Origin: Costus lasius
Taxonomy: Eukaryota; Streptophyta; Magnoliopsida; Zingiberales; Costaceae
Reading direction: 5' to 3'
Length of the DNA stretch: 64,000 bases
Assembly (NCBI GenBank): GCA_027563935.2
Contig: JANVAS020000203.1
Location: forward strand, 5,952,001 to 6,016,000
The position numbers and the translations under genes were made by a program. Below, piece after piece: positions 1 through 12,085 of this stretch. The stretch's first letter is position 1, and each line of letters begins with the position of its first letter. The notes under the pieces were generated by a model. That model searched no databases and had not been told where the DNA came from. It worked only from the letters and a program-made list of their open reading frames with translations.

Positions 1-1059
1 TAATCATGCTCATCATATTGGAGCTACAAGCTTGACACGCTTGTCCAATAAGAACATCCAGTGGCAAAGGAATTATGTATGCCTTGTGAGTTGGATTCAC
101 ACTTGTGCTGTGGTTTGGGTGTAGTCTTGGAAGACTCTTTCCTTTATATCGGGAGACAGTGATGTGTTGCTAGATACCTCTCGCTGATCGTGATGATGTA
201 AGTTATCGTTACCGACATTTAAAGGAAACCCTTAGGGTCGCACAATTTGATGATATGGCTTACTTAAGTCAGATCGTGTGGACTGAATTGTTTGTGTTCA
301 GTTTAAAGGGATTTAATCTCTGATTGTAAGTGAGATCTGGTCTGATCATCTTTGATTGATTAGGGCTTGAGATCGGTAAGCTTCGATCGAGAGAATGGAT
401 GCTAGATCGGTGAGATCAGGAGCATCAAGAGATGAACGGTTAGATCTGGAACCTTTAGGTTTAATGAGGTCTAGACCAAAAAGGATTGGTTTAATTTGGT
501 CTTTGAACCAAAATTAAATTGAACCGGCTCATTAGTTGAGCGCGTGGTTCAAAGAGGAGAGGTTTGCGCTTGGGTAAACCCATGGTCGCATGAAGAGAAG
601 TGGTTTACTATTTTTGGAAACCATGTTTCCAAATCGTGACCACGCCTCACGTTGAGAGTTTCATGCTCTATTCTCGCTTCTTGCCTTTCCTCTCTCGACG
701 CTCTCGTGTGTGGCGACTTCTTCACACCTTGGAGTGAGTTCGACAAGCAGAGGAGAACGTCTCTTCCCTTCCATTCGACAAGGACTCCTTAGAACCTTGC
801 TAGCACAAGGAGCACTAAGGGAGTAGGCGATCACATCTTGTGTGCGAGCCATAAGGAGGAGAAGCACTTGAGTCTCTTCTTCCTAGACGCCATCCAAGCA
901 ATGGCTTTGGTAAGAATCGATACCTTCATTCATGTTTGCAATCGGGTTTTTATAGTTGATCATATCTCATGCAAATGATCCCTAGAAACCCTCTATCCGC
1001 TGCATAAAAATTTTATAGGCGCCATGCTTTAGGGTTTCGCCCCCTTCTGGGGACTTTCA
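1..1059 (+). repeat. Family A copia LTR, left part outside window
   Basis: The sequence matches the last two thirds of the family A LTRs at 28808-30481 and 59086-60788. Shared landmarks include the GGGTCGCACA block, the GATCGGTAAGCTTCGATCGAGAGAA block and the AGGGTTTCGCCCCC terminus ending in CTTTCA at 1059. No TGGTATCAGAG primer-binding site follows, so this is either a 3' LTR or a solo LTR of an insertion whose left part lies outside the window. The target-site duplication cannot be checked. Confidence 0.9.
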
Positions 1060-1499
1060 GACATGACCAGCAATTCGCCAGCCATTCCAGCAACTATATG
1101 GGGAAGAATTTCAGCCAACATTACAAGAGGATAGTCTTCAAGCACCTTCTCCATGTACAAGACCCTACAGCTTCAAACTTGGTAAGTTTCCTTCATTCGG
1201 TTCCCAAGAAGACATCAGCACTTAATGGAAGATGTCAGCCCCCTTCAGCACTCAATCGTCCATAGCTGGCGACCCTTCCATTTGGGAAAGACTTCAAATC
1301 AAGACTCAAAGCAAATCAGCCATTTGGGGAAAGGGAATCACTCCTCATCAATGCGCATGCATCATCCAGTTTTCTTTATGTAACGACTAGTATGAGCGCC
1401 GAAACTTGTTTCCTTGCTTTGCTTTGGCTTTATAACCATGTAACCTCTTGGGTGAAATCAGAGTTGAATATTTTTAAAAAAATCAGGAAGTGTGTCTTC
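1060..1499. other. Unclassified intergenic sequence
   Basis: This stretch flanks the family A LTR and contains no long reading frame, no LTR of either family and no polyprotein similarity. It includes several AGC-rich segments and an A-run near 1472. I see nothing that can be named. Confidence 0.4.
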
Positions 1500-2270
1500 T
1501 AATGGTGTGTGTCACCTCAACTCTCCTCCTCTACCCTTCCATGGATTTGGAAGTTCTGTCCTGATGAATTAAATCCTCACGCCCTTCTCGTCGCTGCCAT
1601 TTCGTCAACTTCGTGCTGCCAATCCAGGAGGCGGATCGAGCTGAAACTTCAGCCACGTCTCCTGCTCTTCCGGTCGAACACACAGCCGGGACGATCTCCC
1701 CATCCGATGGCTGGATCGCCGGGATCGAGGGATTTCTAGTGACGCCCCAGCTTTGCGCCCCTGTTTCCGCCTCCTCCCACTGTTCGACGTCGATCTCCTC
1801 CGACCATCCACCGCTTGCTCCCAAACTCTGGCCACAAGTCCGCCCTGACCCAAGGAGCCTCCAGGTGTAGCAGGTCAGAGTTTCGAGCCATGTCCGATGA
1901 TCGCCGGCAACCCCTGCTCCGTCGCGCGTTATCCCCTGTTTCAGTCAGAAACAGAGCAACGCTGACGCCACCTGTTTCCCGATGCCGAGCCATGGCCGCC
2001 ATCCGCTGAACCCCAACGAATAGCGTCACCGACCTGCCTCCTCGCAACCTACAATCACTGCCAGTCGGCGGCGCCACCGGAGGAGGCTCACCGCCCAAAC
2101 CAGTTAGCCTATGCTCCTGATCTTGCTCGTCACCAGCGCCTGTCTCCTCCCTGCAGCCTCGAGTTCTGCTGGCCATCCTTCCCCTCGCCTCTATAGCCAC
2201 CAATGACGCCGTAGCTGTTGTTCCGGCAATCCCAGCCAGCTGACGGGAGCCAAACAACCTCACGTGAGAA
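1500..2270. other. GC-rich block without recognisable gene
   Basis: Base composition changes sharply here to GC- and CpG-rich sequence (many CGCC, CGTCG and GCCGCC triplets) against the AT-rich retrotransposon background. The longest open frame is 175 codons on the minus strand (1736-2263). It is rich in Arg and Gly, has no domain I recognise, and is probably only a by-product of the GC content. A decayed gene fragment or the LTR/leader of an unrelated Ty3/gypsy element are both possible. Confidence 0.35.
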
Positions 2271-2904
2271 ACTTCCTAGCTCAGTAACGTGACATGGTTC
2301 AGCCTCTTGTTCTCCGAGAGTCAGCTAAGTCTCTAATTTTTGTGTTTCTTTCTTATTACTTCAAGAGCATCTTACTACACCCTTGCTTGATTGTTGTAGG
2401 ATTATGGCGCTTTAAATGGGTGTTCATCTTGGCGCAAGTTGTCCCTCTCTCTAAATAGTTTAGTCTATTCTTTGTTAGGCAAGAGAACTAGGAAGCCTAA
2501 CCTCCCTCTTGAAGTTTTGCTTGTAAAGACATTTAACCTTTTATCACTCACTCACCTACACATGTGTGGGATGCTGTAATGCCATGGATGTAAGCTCATA
2601 GGTCCCTACTTCGTGTTGTTCCACCATTGGACCGGTGAAGAACGGGAAGGTTGGCCCTTCCATTGTCAAGGGCCGTAAGGTGAGCATTCTTTACAATTTT
2701 GTCATTTATCGCATTCCTAGAATTGCATGTATAGATTTACCGCTTTCCTAGAACAGCATGTTTAATTTCAATTTTCTTATTATAAAATTACAAAAAAACT
2801 ATGGTGCAAAAGCATTAGTTTAGATGGGTTTTCATAGCTATATCCTAAATAGCAAATATTTTCAAAATACGTTGTTTGAATGCTTGCATGACTCCCACCC
2901 CCAT
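2271..2904. other. Unclassified AT-rich sequence
   Basis: No gene, LTR end or polyprotein match is seen between the GC-rich block and the family B LTR fragment. A line with a GGACCGGTGAAGAACGGGAAGG segment near 2630 looks like older repeat-derived sequence but cannot be assigned. Confidence 0.35.
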
Positions 2905-3204
2905 CAGGTCTATCCAGTATATCCGCCAATGATATTCCCATGTGTCTGCGTTCGCACCACGTGTCTAACTAGCCCACATACCAGTCTCACAAGTACCATA
3001 GCTATCCCATATCCACTAAGGTACATCGATTGGGGACAAAAGTTCGAGCACAGATCCAATCTGTCTCCAGGGACATTATCATGTTAGTACATATGCGCAG
3101 ATGTAAACAAACATAGATAACGACAATGCCAGAATGATATAACTATCTAAGTCAAGTAGTACATAAGTGGACCAAAACTAGGTCCTAGGGCATATCCACC
3201 AACA
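2905..3204 (-). repeat. Family B LTR, first ~300 bp, reverse orientation
   Basis: Read on the minus strand, the LTR begins TGTTGGTGGATATGCCCTAG at 3204 and continues to about 2905. It aligns at roughly 90% by eye with the LTR sequence in the palindrome at 27890-28060 (shared CCTGGAGACAGATTGG, GTGGGCTGGTTAGG and GTGTCTGCGTT landmarks). A polypurine tract and the end of a pol gene lie immediately to its right, so this is the start of a 3' LTR. The rest of the LTR is missing and replaced by unclassified sequence. Confidence 0.8.
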
Positions 3205-4540
3205 ATCTCCCACTTGCACTAAGACCTAGAAGTTGAGGAATCTCAACCCCGTATCTCTAGCGTGACCATCATGCTTCTGCTGCGCCAAAGCCTTGGTCAA
3301 TGGGTCTACCAGATTGTTCTCTGTGTCAACTCTGCTAATCTTGACATCACCTATGTGTATGATCTCTCTGATCAGGTGAAATCTTCTGAGTATGTGTTTG
3401 GATCTTTGATGAGACCATGGTTCCTTGGCTTGTGGAATTGCTCCATTGTTGTCACAGTAGAGTTCAATGGGATCCATTGCACTAGGGACCACCTGAAGAT
3501 CACATAAGAACTTCCTTATCCAAACGGCTTCCTTGGCTGCCTCAGAAGCGGCCACATACTCAGCCTCGGTTGTAGAATATGCTATGGTGGATCGCTTGAA
3601 GCTCTTCCAGCATACAACGCTCTTCAAGCATACAACGCCTCGGTTGTAGAATCTACTATGGTGGATCTAAAGTCGTCAGGGTCAGACTAGAACGATGCAT
3701 CAGTATAGCCCTGCATACTGAGCTCTTCCTGTCCTCCATAGACCAAGAACAAATCCTTAGTTCTTCTCAGATACTTTAGGATGTTCTTTACAGCCACCCA
3801 GTGCTGCAGACCTGGATTGGATTGATATCGGCTGGTTATGCTTATAGCATATGCCACATCTGGTCTAGTACACAACATTGCATACATGATCGATCCTACT
3901 GTCGAAGCATAAGGAATTCAACTCATGTTATCCCTCTCAGCCTGTGTTGTAGGACACTGGCCTTTTGAGAGAGTAAGGCCATGTCTTACTGGAAGGTATC
4001 CTTTCTTGGATTGCTCCAAGTTGAACCTCTCCAGGACATTATCAATGTAGGTACTCTGACTAAGGGCCAGGAGCCTCTTGGATCTATCCCGGTAGATCCT
4101 TACGCCTAGAATATAGGCGGCCTCCCCTAACTCTTTCATCTCGAAACACTTCCCCAACCATGTCTTTACAGCTTCAAGACTAGGGATGTCATTTCCGATG
4201 AGCAGTATGTCATCGACATACAAGACCAGAAAAATCACCAAACTCCCACTGAATTTTCTGTATACACAGGCGTCATCTTCGCTTTTGATAAAGGCATAAT
4301 CTCTCACGGCTTCATCAAATCAAAGATTCCAACTTCGAGATGCTTGCTTTAATCCATAAATGGATCTCTTTAGCCTACAGACCTTATTAGCCTCTGCAGG
4401 ATGGATGAAGCCATCTGGTTGTGACATATACACATCCTCAGTTAGCTTCCCGTTAAGGAACGCTGTCTTCACATCCATCTGCCATATCTCATAGTCATGA
4501 TATGCAGCTATAGCAAGCAGAATCCGAATGGATTTTGATG
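3205..4540 (-). pseudogene. Family B copia pol fragment: RT and RNase H
   Basis: This is the C-terminal part of a Ty1/copia polyprotein, broken into several frames. Reading from 4540 down, the RT palm motif WQMDVKTAFLNGKL-like and the YVDDILLIGND catalytic motif (near 4210) come first. RNase H follows, with TTEAEYVAAS, YCDNNGA and the DPLTKAL tail, and the stop is at 3226. A polypurine tract (AGTGGGAGAT) precedes the LTR. The frame is interrupted near 3627-3690 by a local duplication and near 3890-3917. It is about 65-70% similar to family A at protein level by eye, so it is a separate family. Gag, protease, integrase and the RT N-terminus are absent; homology ends near 4540 where sequence X begins. 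Confidence 0.88.
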
Positions 4541-4646
4541 GAGGCAGTAGCCCTGCTCTGAGGAGATCTGCTCGGACTCGTAGGGTACCTCTTCGATATG
4601 GGTTCCCTTAGAGTCTCCTTTCTTGCATTGCATTTAGGGTAATTTG
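4541..4646. other. Sequence X, left piece (insertion target of the A2 tandem)
   Basis: This short unclassified sequence lies between the B pol fragment and the LTR starting at 4647. Its last five bases, ATTTG (4642-4646), recur at 14048-14052 next to similar unclassified sequence. I infer that X continues there and was the target of the family A tandem insertion. Confidence 0.4.
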
Positions 4647-6359
4647 TGAAGGACCCCTTTCAAGAGGGGGGCGAAACCCTAAACATGCGCATATGAAAAA
4701 CTTTGTGCATGGGCGGAAAATAGGGCATCAAGAATCGTATGCATCATATATGATCAACTTAAATCTGTAGATTGAATCATACCATAGCCATTAGTTCGAA
4801 TGGCTTCTAGGAAGAAGAGAGTCGAGTGCTTCTCCTCCACACGGTGCGCACACAAGGTGATGTAGCCTACTCCTTGTTGATCCTTGTGCTAGCAAGGTTC
4901 TCCAAGGGTGCTTGTCGAATGGAAGGAATGAGAGATCTTGCTTGGCGATCTTCTTCTTCTCCTTGGCGACAACCTTCTTCACCACACGAGAAGCCGTCGA
5001 GAGGAAGAGGCAAAAAGGGGCGAGAATAGCATGAGTGCGTCGAACGTGAGGTGTGGTATCTATTTTGGAAAACGCCTCTTCCAAAAATAGTAAACTTTCA
5101 CTTCATGCGTTCATGCATTCATGAACCGTGCGCTCACTCAAGGCAAACCGCCCAAAGCGCCATGAAGACTTTGAACCATGCGTTCACCCATGTGAGCCGG
5201 TTCAAGCCATTCAGTTCAACCCAATTTGGCTCAAAGACCAAATTAAACCAAGCCTTTGTCCAGATCACCTTAAACCCTAAGGTTCAGGATCTGACCGTTC
5301 GTCTCTTGATGCTCTTGATCTCATCGATCTAGCATCAACTCTCTCGATCAAAGCTTACCGATCTCAAGCCCTAATCAATCAAACATGATCAGACCAGATC
5401 TCACTTACAATCAGAGTTTAAATCCCTTTAAACTGAACCAAAACAATTCAGTCCACACGATTTGACTTAAGTAAGCCATATCATCAAATTGTGCGACCTT
5501 GAGGGTTTCCTTCAAATGTCGGTAACGATAACTTACGTTATCACGATTAGTGAGGGGTATCTAGCAACACATCACTGTCTCCCGATATAGAGGAAAGAGT
5601 CTTCCAAGACTACACCCAAACCACAGCACAAGTGTGAATCAACTCACTAGGCATACATATTTCCTTTGCCACTGGATGTTCTCATTGGACAAGCGTGTCA
5701 AGCTTGTAGCTCCAATATGATGAGCATGATTAGATCAGAAGAACATAGTCACCTGGGTATGGCCATACACTTTCTCAATCATCTCATCCAGGGGGGGCCC
5801 CATTAGAACATCACACTCCAATTAAGGAGACGGCAATCCTTTATCTATCACTAGTGCCCTAACCTGACTCATGATCATTATCCAAGATAGTTGATAACCA
5901 TTATGTTTCAAATGATATTGAATTACCTCAAAACAATGACAATCATCATTTAGAAACACAAGTGATCTCAAGTCAAAGGACATGTGCCACTTGTTGCAAT
6001 CAAGGATTATTCACATTGTGACAAGCAATTGAATATCCTAGTAGGGTCTGTCCAGTACATCCAATGTACCCATGAGTCTACATCTTATTCCATGCTCGAA
6101 GCATCCTATAAGATTAGAATACATATTAGTCTCAATCATATCAGGGCTGTCTCATGTTCACCAAGATATCTCGACTAAGGACATAAAGCATGTCAGCCTA
6201 GCTGAACAGCATTGAGACATTATTCAGAAGTACAATTATTGCAGCAGACAATGTAACAAACTGAATAACAACCATTGCCTTTATAAACATAAGAGTTTAT
6301 ACATGATACTGAATGAATCCCAAGACCTCAAACATTAGCCTTAAGGGCATACCCCAACA
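4647..6359 (-). repeat. A2 3' LTR (minus strand)
   Basis: On the minus strand the LTR begins TGTTGGGGTATGCCC at 6359 and ends GGGGTCCTTCA at 4647, with the canonical TG...CA termini. It is preceded, in the element's orientation, by a polypurine tract (AGTGGGAGAT, 6360-6372). Its length is 1713 bp, against 1712 bp for its partner at 12086-13797. The difference is one G in a G/C run near 5793. Confidence 0.93.
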
Positions 6360-6379
6360 ATCTCCCACTTGCACTTAAT

Positions 6380-9300
6380 CTAATAATTGAGAAATCTCAA
6401 ACCCATATTATTACAGTGCTTCTCATGCTTATGCTGCGCCAGAGGCATGGTAAGCGGGTCTGCTAGATTGTCATCTGTATGAACCTTGCAGACTTTGATC
6501 TCGCCTCGATCAATGATCTCCCGGATCAAGTGAAACCATCTCTGTATGTGCTTGGACTTCTGGTGCGACCGTGGTTCCTTTGCTTGTGCTATTGCTCCAG
6601 TGTTATCACAAAAGATAACCAATGGATCTGCACTCGAAGGAACAATACCAAGTTCCTGAACGAACTTACGAATCCACACTGCCTCCTTGGATGCTTCCGA
6701 GGCTGCCACATACTCGGCTTCTGTTGTGGAATCAGCAACAATTGTCTGTTTGAAACTTTTCCACACCACTGCTCCACCATTCAAGCTAAAAACATAGCCT
6801 GATTGCGATCGAAAATCATCCTGGTCAGATTGGAACGAAGCATCAGTATATCCTTCAATACTGAGTTCTTCCTGACCTCCATATATCAAGAACATATCTT
6901 TGGTCCTCCGCAGATATTTTAAAATGTTCTTGACTGCAATCCAGTGCGCCTGACCTGGATTACTTTGGAATCGACTGGTCACGCTTAACCCGTAAGCGAC
7001 GTCTGGGCGAGTACACAACATCGCATACATAATGGACCCAATAGCCAAAGCATAAGGCGTATTGTCCATTTCATCTTTCTCAGTCTGTGTTTGTGGACAC
7101 TGACTCTTCGAAAGATTCAGACCATGTCTGACTGGAAGATATCCTCTTTTAGAATTCTCTAAATGAAATCTCTCCAGGACTTTATCGATGTAAGTACTCT
7201 AGCACAGCCCGAGAAGCCTCTTAGATCTATCCCTGTAGATCTTCACACCTAATACATAGGCTGCTTCTCCTAGATCTTTCATCTGAAAACATTTCCTTAA
7301 CCATGCCTTAACAGCATGCAGTTCAGGAATATCGTTTCCAATGATTAAGATATCATCGACGTAGAGGACTAGGAAAGTAATCACGCTCCCACTAAACCTC
7401 TTATATACACACGGGTCATCTTCGTTCTTGATGAAACCAAATTCACTGATCGATTCATCAAAACGAATATTCCAGCTTCTAGATGCTTGTTTAAGTCCAT
7501 AAATGGATTTCTTTAACTTGCATATCCTATGACGATCTGATGGATTAGTGAAGCCTTCAGGTTGTGTCATATACACATCCTCATCCAGTTTTCCGTTAAG
7601 TAAAGCCGTCTTCACATCCATTTGCCAGATCTCATAATCGTAATATGCTGCTATTGCGAAAAGAATCCGAATAGACTTGAACATAGCTACAGGAGAGAAA
7701 GTTTCATCATAATCTATCCCGTAGATTTGTTTGAAACCTTTCACAACTAGCCTGCCTTTATAGGTAACCACGTTACCATCCATGTCAATCTTCTTCTTGA
7801 AGATCCATTTACAGCCTATAGGGATTACTCCCGGAGGCGGATCAACCAAATCCCAGACTTGGTTATCTGACATGGAATCCATCTCGGCTCGCATAGCTTC
7901 AAGCCATCTCGCTGAGTCCGGTCCACTGACCGCATCCGCATAAGTGAGGGGTTCATCATGATCAATGATGTAGACTCCGTCATAGCGCTCAGGCTGTCGA
8001 CGGAACCTTCCCGATCTTCGCGGTTCCCGTGATATCTGAGCCTCAGGTTGTTCAATAACCTGTTCTACTGGCTCAGGCTCATCCAATTGTGCTTGACTAC
8101 TTTGCCCTTCCTCTGGATTCTCATCCAGCTTTATTTCTCTCCCACTGGCTTCTTGCAGAAGAAACTCCTTCTCAAGAAAAATAGCCGTCCGAGCAACAAA
8201 AACCTTGTTCTCTTTGGGATCGTAGAAATAATAACCCTTAGTTTCCTTAGGGTAACCGACAAAGATGCATTTCTCAAATCTGCTCTCTAGTTTCCCAGAG
8301 GCGAGCTTTTTGACATAAGCCTCGCAACCCCAGATCTTTATAAATGTCAAGCTCGGCTGTTTGCTATACCATAACTCATATGGCGTCTTTGAAACTGCCT
8401 TGGATGGCACTCGGTTTAGTACCTTTGCAGCTGTTTCCAGTGCAAATCCCCAAAAGGAGTAAGGTAGAGTAGCCTGACTCATCATAGAACGAACCATATC
8501 CAGTAAGGTTCTGTTCCTCCTCTCGGACACACCATTCCATTGCGGTGTTCCTGGTGGAGTGAGCTGTGAGATAATCCCACACTCCTTGAGATAGTCAGTA
8601 AACTCTCGACTTAGGTATTCTCCACCTCGATCAGAACGAAGTGCCTTGATATTTCGGCCTAGCTAATTTTGTACTTCATTCTTGAACTCTTTGAACTTGT
8701 CAAAAGATTCACTTTTATGTCTCATAAGATAGACATAACCATACCTACTGAAATCATCAGTAAAGGTAATGAAGTATTGATAGCCACCTCTGGCATGTTT
8801 ACTAAATGGCCCACACACATCACTGTGTATAAGGTCAAGTAAACCTGAAGCCCTTTGACCTTTGTTAGGAAAAGGTGACTTCATCATTTTGCCCATCAAA
8901 CAAGCTTTGCATGTATCAATCTCCTCATAGGAGAATGATCCCAGCAGTCCATAATCATGCAACCGCTTAATGCGCTTTTTGTTAATATGGCCTAAACGAC
9001 TATGCCATAGCAAGGTGCTATCATCAGCATACTTGGCTTTCTTATTATCAATATTATGTATAGAACATTCCATGTCCAGCATGAATAACCCATTGTTAAT
9101 TGATCCAGTAGCATAAACAATATTATCTAAAGAAAGAACACACTTTGAAATGTTACATTCAAAGGAAAATCCTTTCCTGACAAGAGCAGGAATAGAGATA
9201 ATATTTTTAGTAATGCTGGGAACAAAGTAACAATTGTTTAGTTCTAATACAAGTCCAGATGGTAATGAGATGTAATAGTCTCCTACAGCAACAGCAGCAA

Positions 9301-10264
9301 CCCGTGCCCCGTTTCCAACTCGTAGGTCCACCTCATGATATCCCACATGTCTTCTTCTCTTGAGTTCCTGTACATTTGAACAAATGTGAACTCCACATGC
9401 AGTGTCCAACACCCATGAAATAGAAGAAGAAGATATCATGACTTCAGTCACGAAAATACCTGAGCCAGAAGCAATGCTTCCCCTCTTGTCTCCCTGGAGC
9501 GCTTTACAGTCCTTTTTCCAGTGACCCAGCTGGCCACAGTGGAAGCATCTGTATTCCTTCGACCGCTTAACCTTCTGTTTCAGAGCCTTGTTGTAGTTCT
9601 TGACTGGGGCTTTGCCCTTCTTCCCCTTCTTCTTGTTCCTGGAAGGAAACATCAAGACAGAGGTTGAAGGCTTTCCCTTGAGAGTCTCCTCAGTAGTCAA
9701 GAGCATATTCAGCAACTCTGCCGGGGTACAGTCGATCTTGTTTATATTAAAGTTAATAATGAACGGATCGAAAGAGGCCGGGAGAGACTGCAGAATAATG
9801 TCTACAGCAAGCTCCTGATTGATGGTATGCCCCAGTTTCTCTAGAGCCTCTTTGTGCCCAATCATCTTGAGCACATGAGCTCCCACTGGACTCCCTTCAG
9901 CCAGTTTGCTCTGAAAGAAAAGCTTGGTCAAATTATAGCGTTCAGTCCTCGCCTGTGCAGCATATAGCATCTTGAGGTTTGCTATCATTTCTATAGCAGA
10001 CATATCCTCATGCTGACACTGCAGCTGTGGCGTCATAGACGCTAGCATCAGGCAAGCAACATCAATGCTATCATTGACATGCTTTTCATAGGCTTCCCGA
10101 ACCGCCCTTGCGGCGTTCGGAGCGGGTTGAGACGGTGTAGCCGTCTCGAGGACATACAGTTTCCTCTCTGCCTTAAGAACAATCTTAAGGTGTCCGTACC
10201 AGTCTAAGAAGTTTGGCCCGGCAAACTTCTCCCTTTCCAGTAGGGATCGCACATTGAAGCTCAT
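6380..10264 (-). pseudogene. gag-pol: A2 gag-pol polyprotein, two in-frame stops
   Basis: This is a full-length copia polyprotein frame of about 1,294 codons starting at ATG 10264 (MSFNVRSLL) and ending at the TAG at 6380. Domains in order are Gag, a CCHC knuckle (CFHCGQLGHWKKDC), protease with DTACG, GAG-pre-integrase, the integrase core (HSDVCG, SDRGGEY, SERRNRTLL), RT (WQMDVKTALLNG, YVDDILIIGND) and RNase H (YTDASF, TTEAEY, FCDNTGA). It is in frame throughout, but codon 534 (8663-8665) and codon 1022 (7199-7201) are TAG where relatives have CAG. Both are C-to-T changes in a CHG context, as expected from deamination of methylated cytosine. One RT substitution (F to L in KTALLNG) adjoins a conserved motif. 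The element probably makes at most a Gag-protease-partial-integrase product. Confidence 0.93.
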
Positions 10265-12085
10265 GGTGTTCGTTGCTGCAGGAATCTACAACAATGCAAG
10301 AACAGCAAGGTCAGTATCAATGTTAAGAATCAATTCAGGACTTAAGACTGATTCTTTTCTCACTATTTTATCTGACTGAAAAATCCAGCAAAACAGTCCG
10401 AAAGAGTAAGACTCTTTTAGTGAGATGGGATCCAGATTTCATACTTGGTCTCCGCGTCCCGCTCAGGCGAGATAAGATGCACAGAGAGTACAAGCACTAA
10501 TTTCTGTTAGGCAGTCCCTGCCAATCGCCAACCCGTGCGATTCCCCTTCATCTGGGCAATCCAGCAGACTGTGCCAACTGAGTTGGTACAACACAGTCTC
10601 TGATCCCACAGATGGCTGCCTCCATGTGCTACCATATGCGCCACATATGTAGTCTACATGGTCAAGCTGACCTGACCTACTCCCTGGACCACCACGTGCT
10701 ATGCTGAGCAATGAGAAGCGATAAATCCCTTCCCTGTAACACGCAGGTGTAATCACACACCGTCTGAAGATAGATGGGCATGCCCACTGAGTGGGTACAA
10801 CACGGCCCCAACGATAGTCAGAACAGTGAGGTTTCACGACAGAAGGCTTACGTGCTTGATATTACGCGTTGGATTTTAACGGTCTTTTATCTTCTTAACT
10901 ATCATGCAATTCCTATGGTGATAGCAGAAGATAAATAAATCATGCAAGTCTAATTATTGAAACAATAAATAGAAAGCATGCTGATCTTATGTGGTAAAAG
11001 CCCATTAACCCTAAGTAAGACCTTAATTTAACTTAAGTCTTCACTTGAGCTCTCCATGGGTCTTTTGCATCTCATCTGGCCCAACCCAGGGCCCAAGCGC
11101 CCACTGCAGCTCAGGTGCGCCCACCAGGTAAATGCGCCTGTCCCAGAGTCGAACCTTGGACCTCCCACCTGGTCAAGCATCAAGCTACATGCGCCTCTGC
11201 CAAGTGTGCTCTGTGCTCATGTCTGATTAAATTACAAAGTAATCTATCTAGACAAGATTGACTCGCAGGTCAATTACACTTTATAAATTAAATAAATGTG
11301 ATACGCAGATCACAAAAAAAATTAATTTACAATTTATCCAGGCTCGCAGGCCCCAGCACAGCACACATTAAAAGGGCAACCCACATAAGATGAAATAAAC
11401 ACTCATCATGGTATGCAATCATTATGTGATCCAATAAGAATAAAAATTTTCGAAAACCCATTGGCATCAATTTTAATTTTCTTATGAGGCCTACAACCTT
11501 ACAACGGTCCATCAATAGGGATCCACTCATCATGTCTAGTCAGATCCACTGCCCTTGCATGCACCAAGTCGTAACTGACTTGAATTGACCAAATGGTCAA
11601 CCATGCATGCGCCAAGGGCTGAACGACCTCATGAGTTCTGGCAAGCGGGTGTGACCCCGGGCCTAACTCATGTGCGTTCACTGGTTGTCTCAACCAGACA
11701 TCGCTACACGCCTGTCTGCAGTCGACCTATAGCCATCTCGTGCTTGCGCACAGGTGCCATCTGGTCGACCCATCTAGGCTGTCAGATAATCTGATCAGAC
11801 TGTTTGGATCATAGCTAGAGGATGACTTCAACCCTACTAACCCGTCTAAGGGTTTATAGCAGGCGCATTAGATCTAATAGGGCGCGCAAAATAGGTTTTG
11901 ACAAAACTATAACATGCGCCACACAAACTTCATACATGCGCAACATAAGAATAAACATACAACATGTATATTTCGCATGAGCATGATGATAGTTTTAGAT
12001 CTAAGCATAAATACAAAGCATGGATCACAAAAACACAAAGCAATCATATAAGATCATGCATAAACTTGGCGCTCTGATACCAATT
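10265..12085 (-). other. A2 5' leader
   Basis: This is the untranslated leader between the primer-binding site (12071-12082) and the gag ATG. It is homologous over its whole length to the A1 leader at 30482-32300. It carries the CCCAC-TCA-GTGGG and CCAAC-TCA-GTTGG hairpins and the tRNA-like A-box/B-box pair (near 11207 and 11150, read on the minus strand). It contains no coding sequence. Confidence 0.85.
12071..12082 (-). promoter_or_regulatory. A2 primer-binding site, initiator-Met tRNA type
   Basis: The minus strand reads TGGTATCAGAGC, three bases inside the 5' LTR boundary. This is complementary to the 3' end of plant initiator methionine tRNA, the usual copia minus-strand primer. Confidence 0.92.

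Noticed and set aside
1736..2263. 175-codon minus-strand open frame in the GC-rich block
   Set aside because: It overlaps several other open frames on both strands, as expected from high GC content. It shows no domain, no clear start context and no splice or polyadenylation context that would support a gene.
4641..4700. Telomere-like AAACCCTAA stretches as interstitial telomere sequence
   Set aside because: Each LTR end has only a single unit, so this is a telo-box-like motif of the LTR and not a telomeric array.
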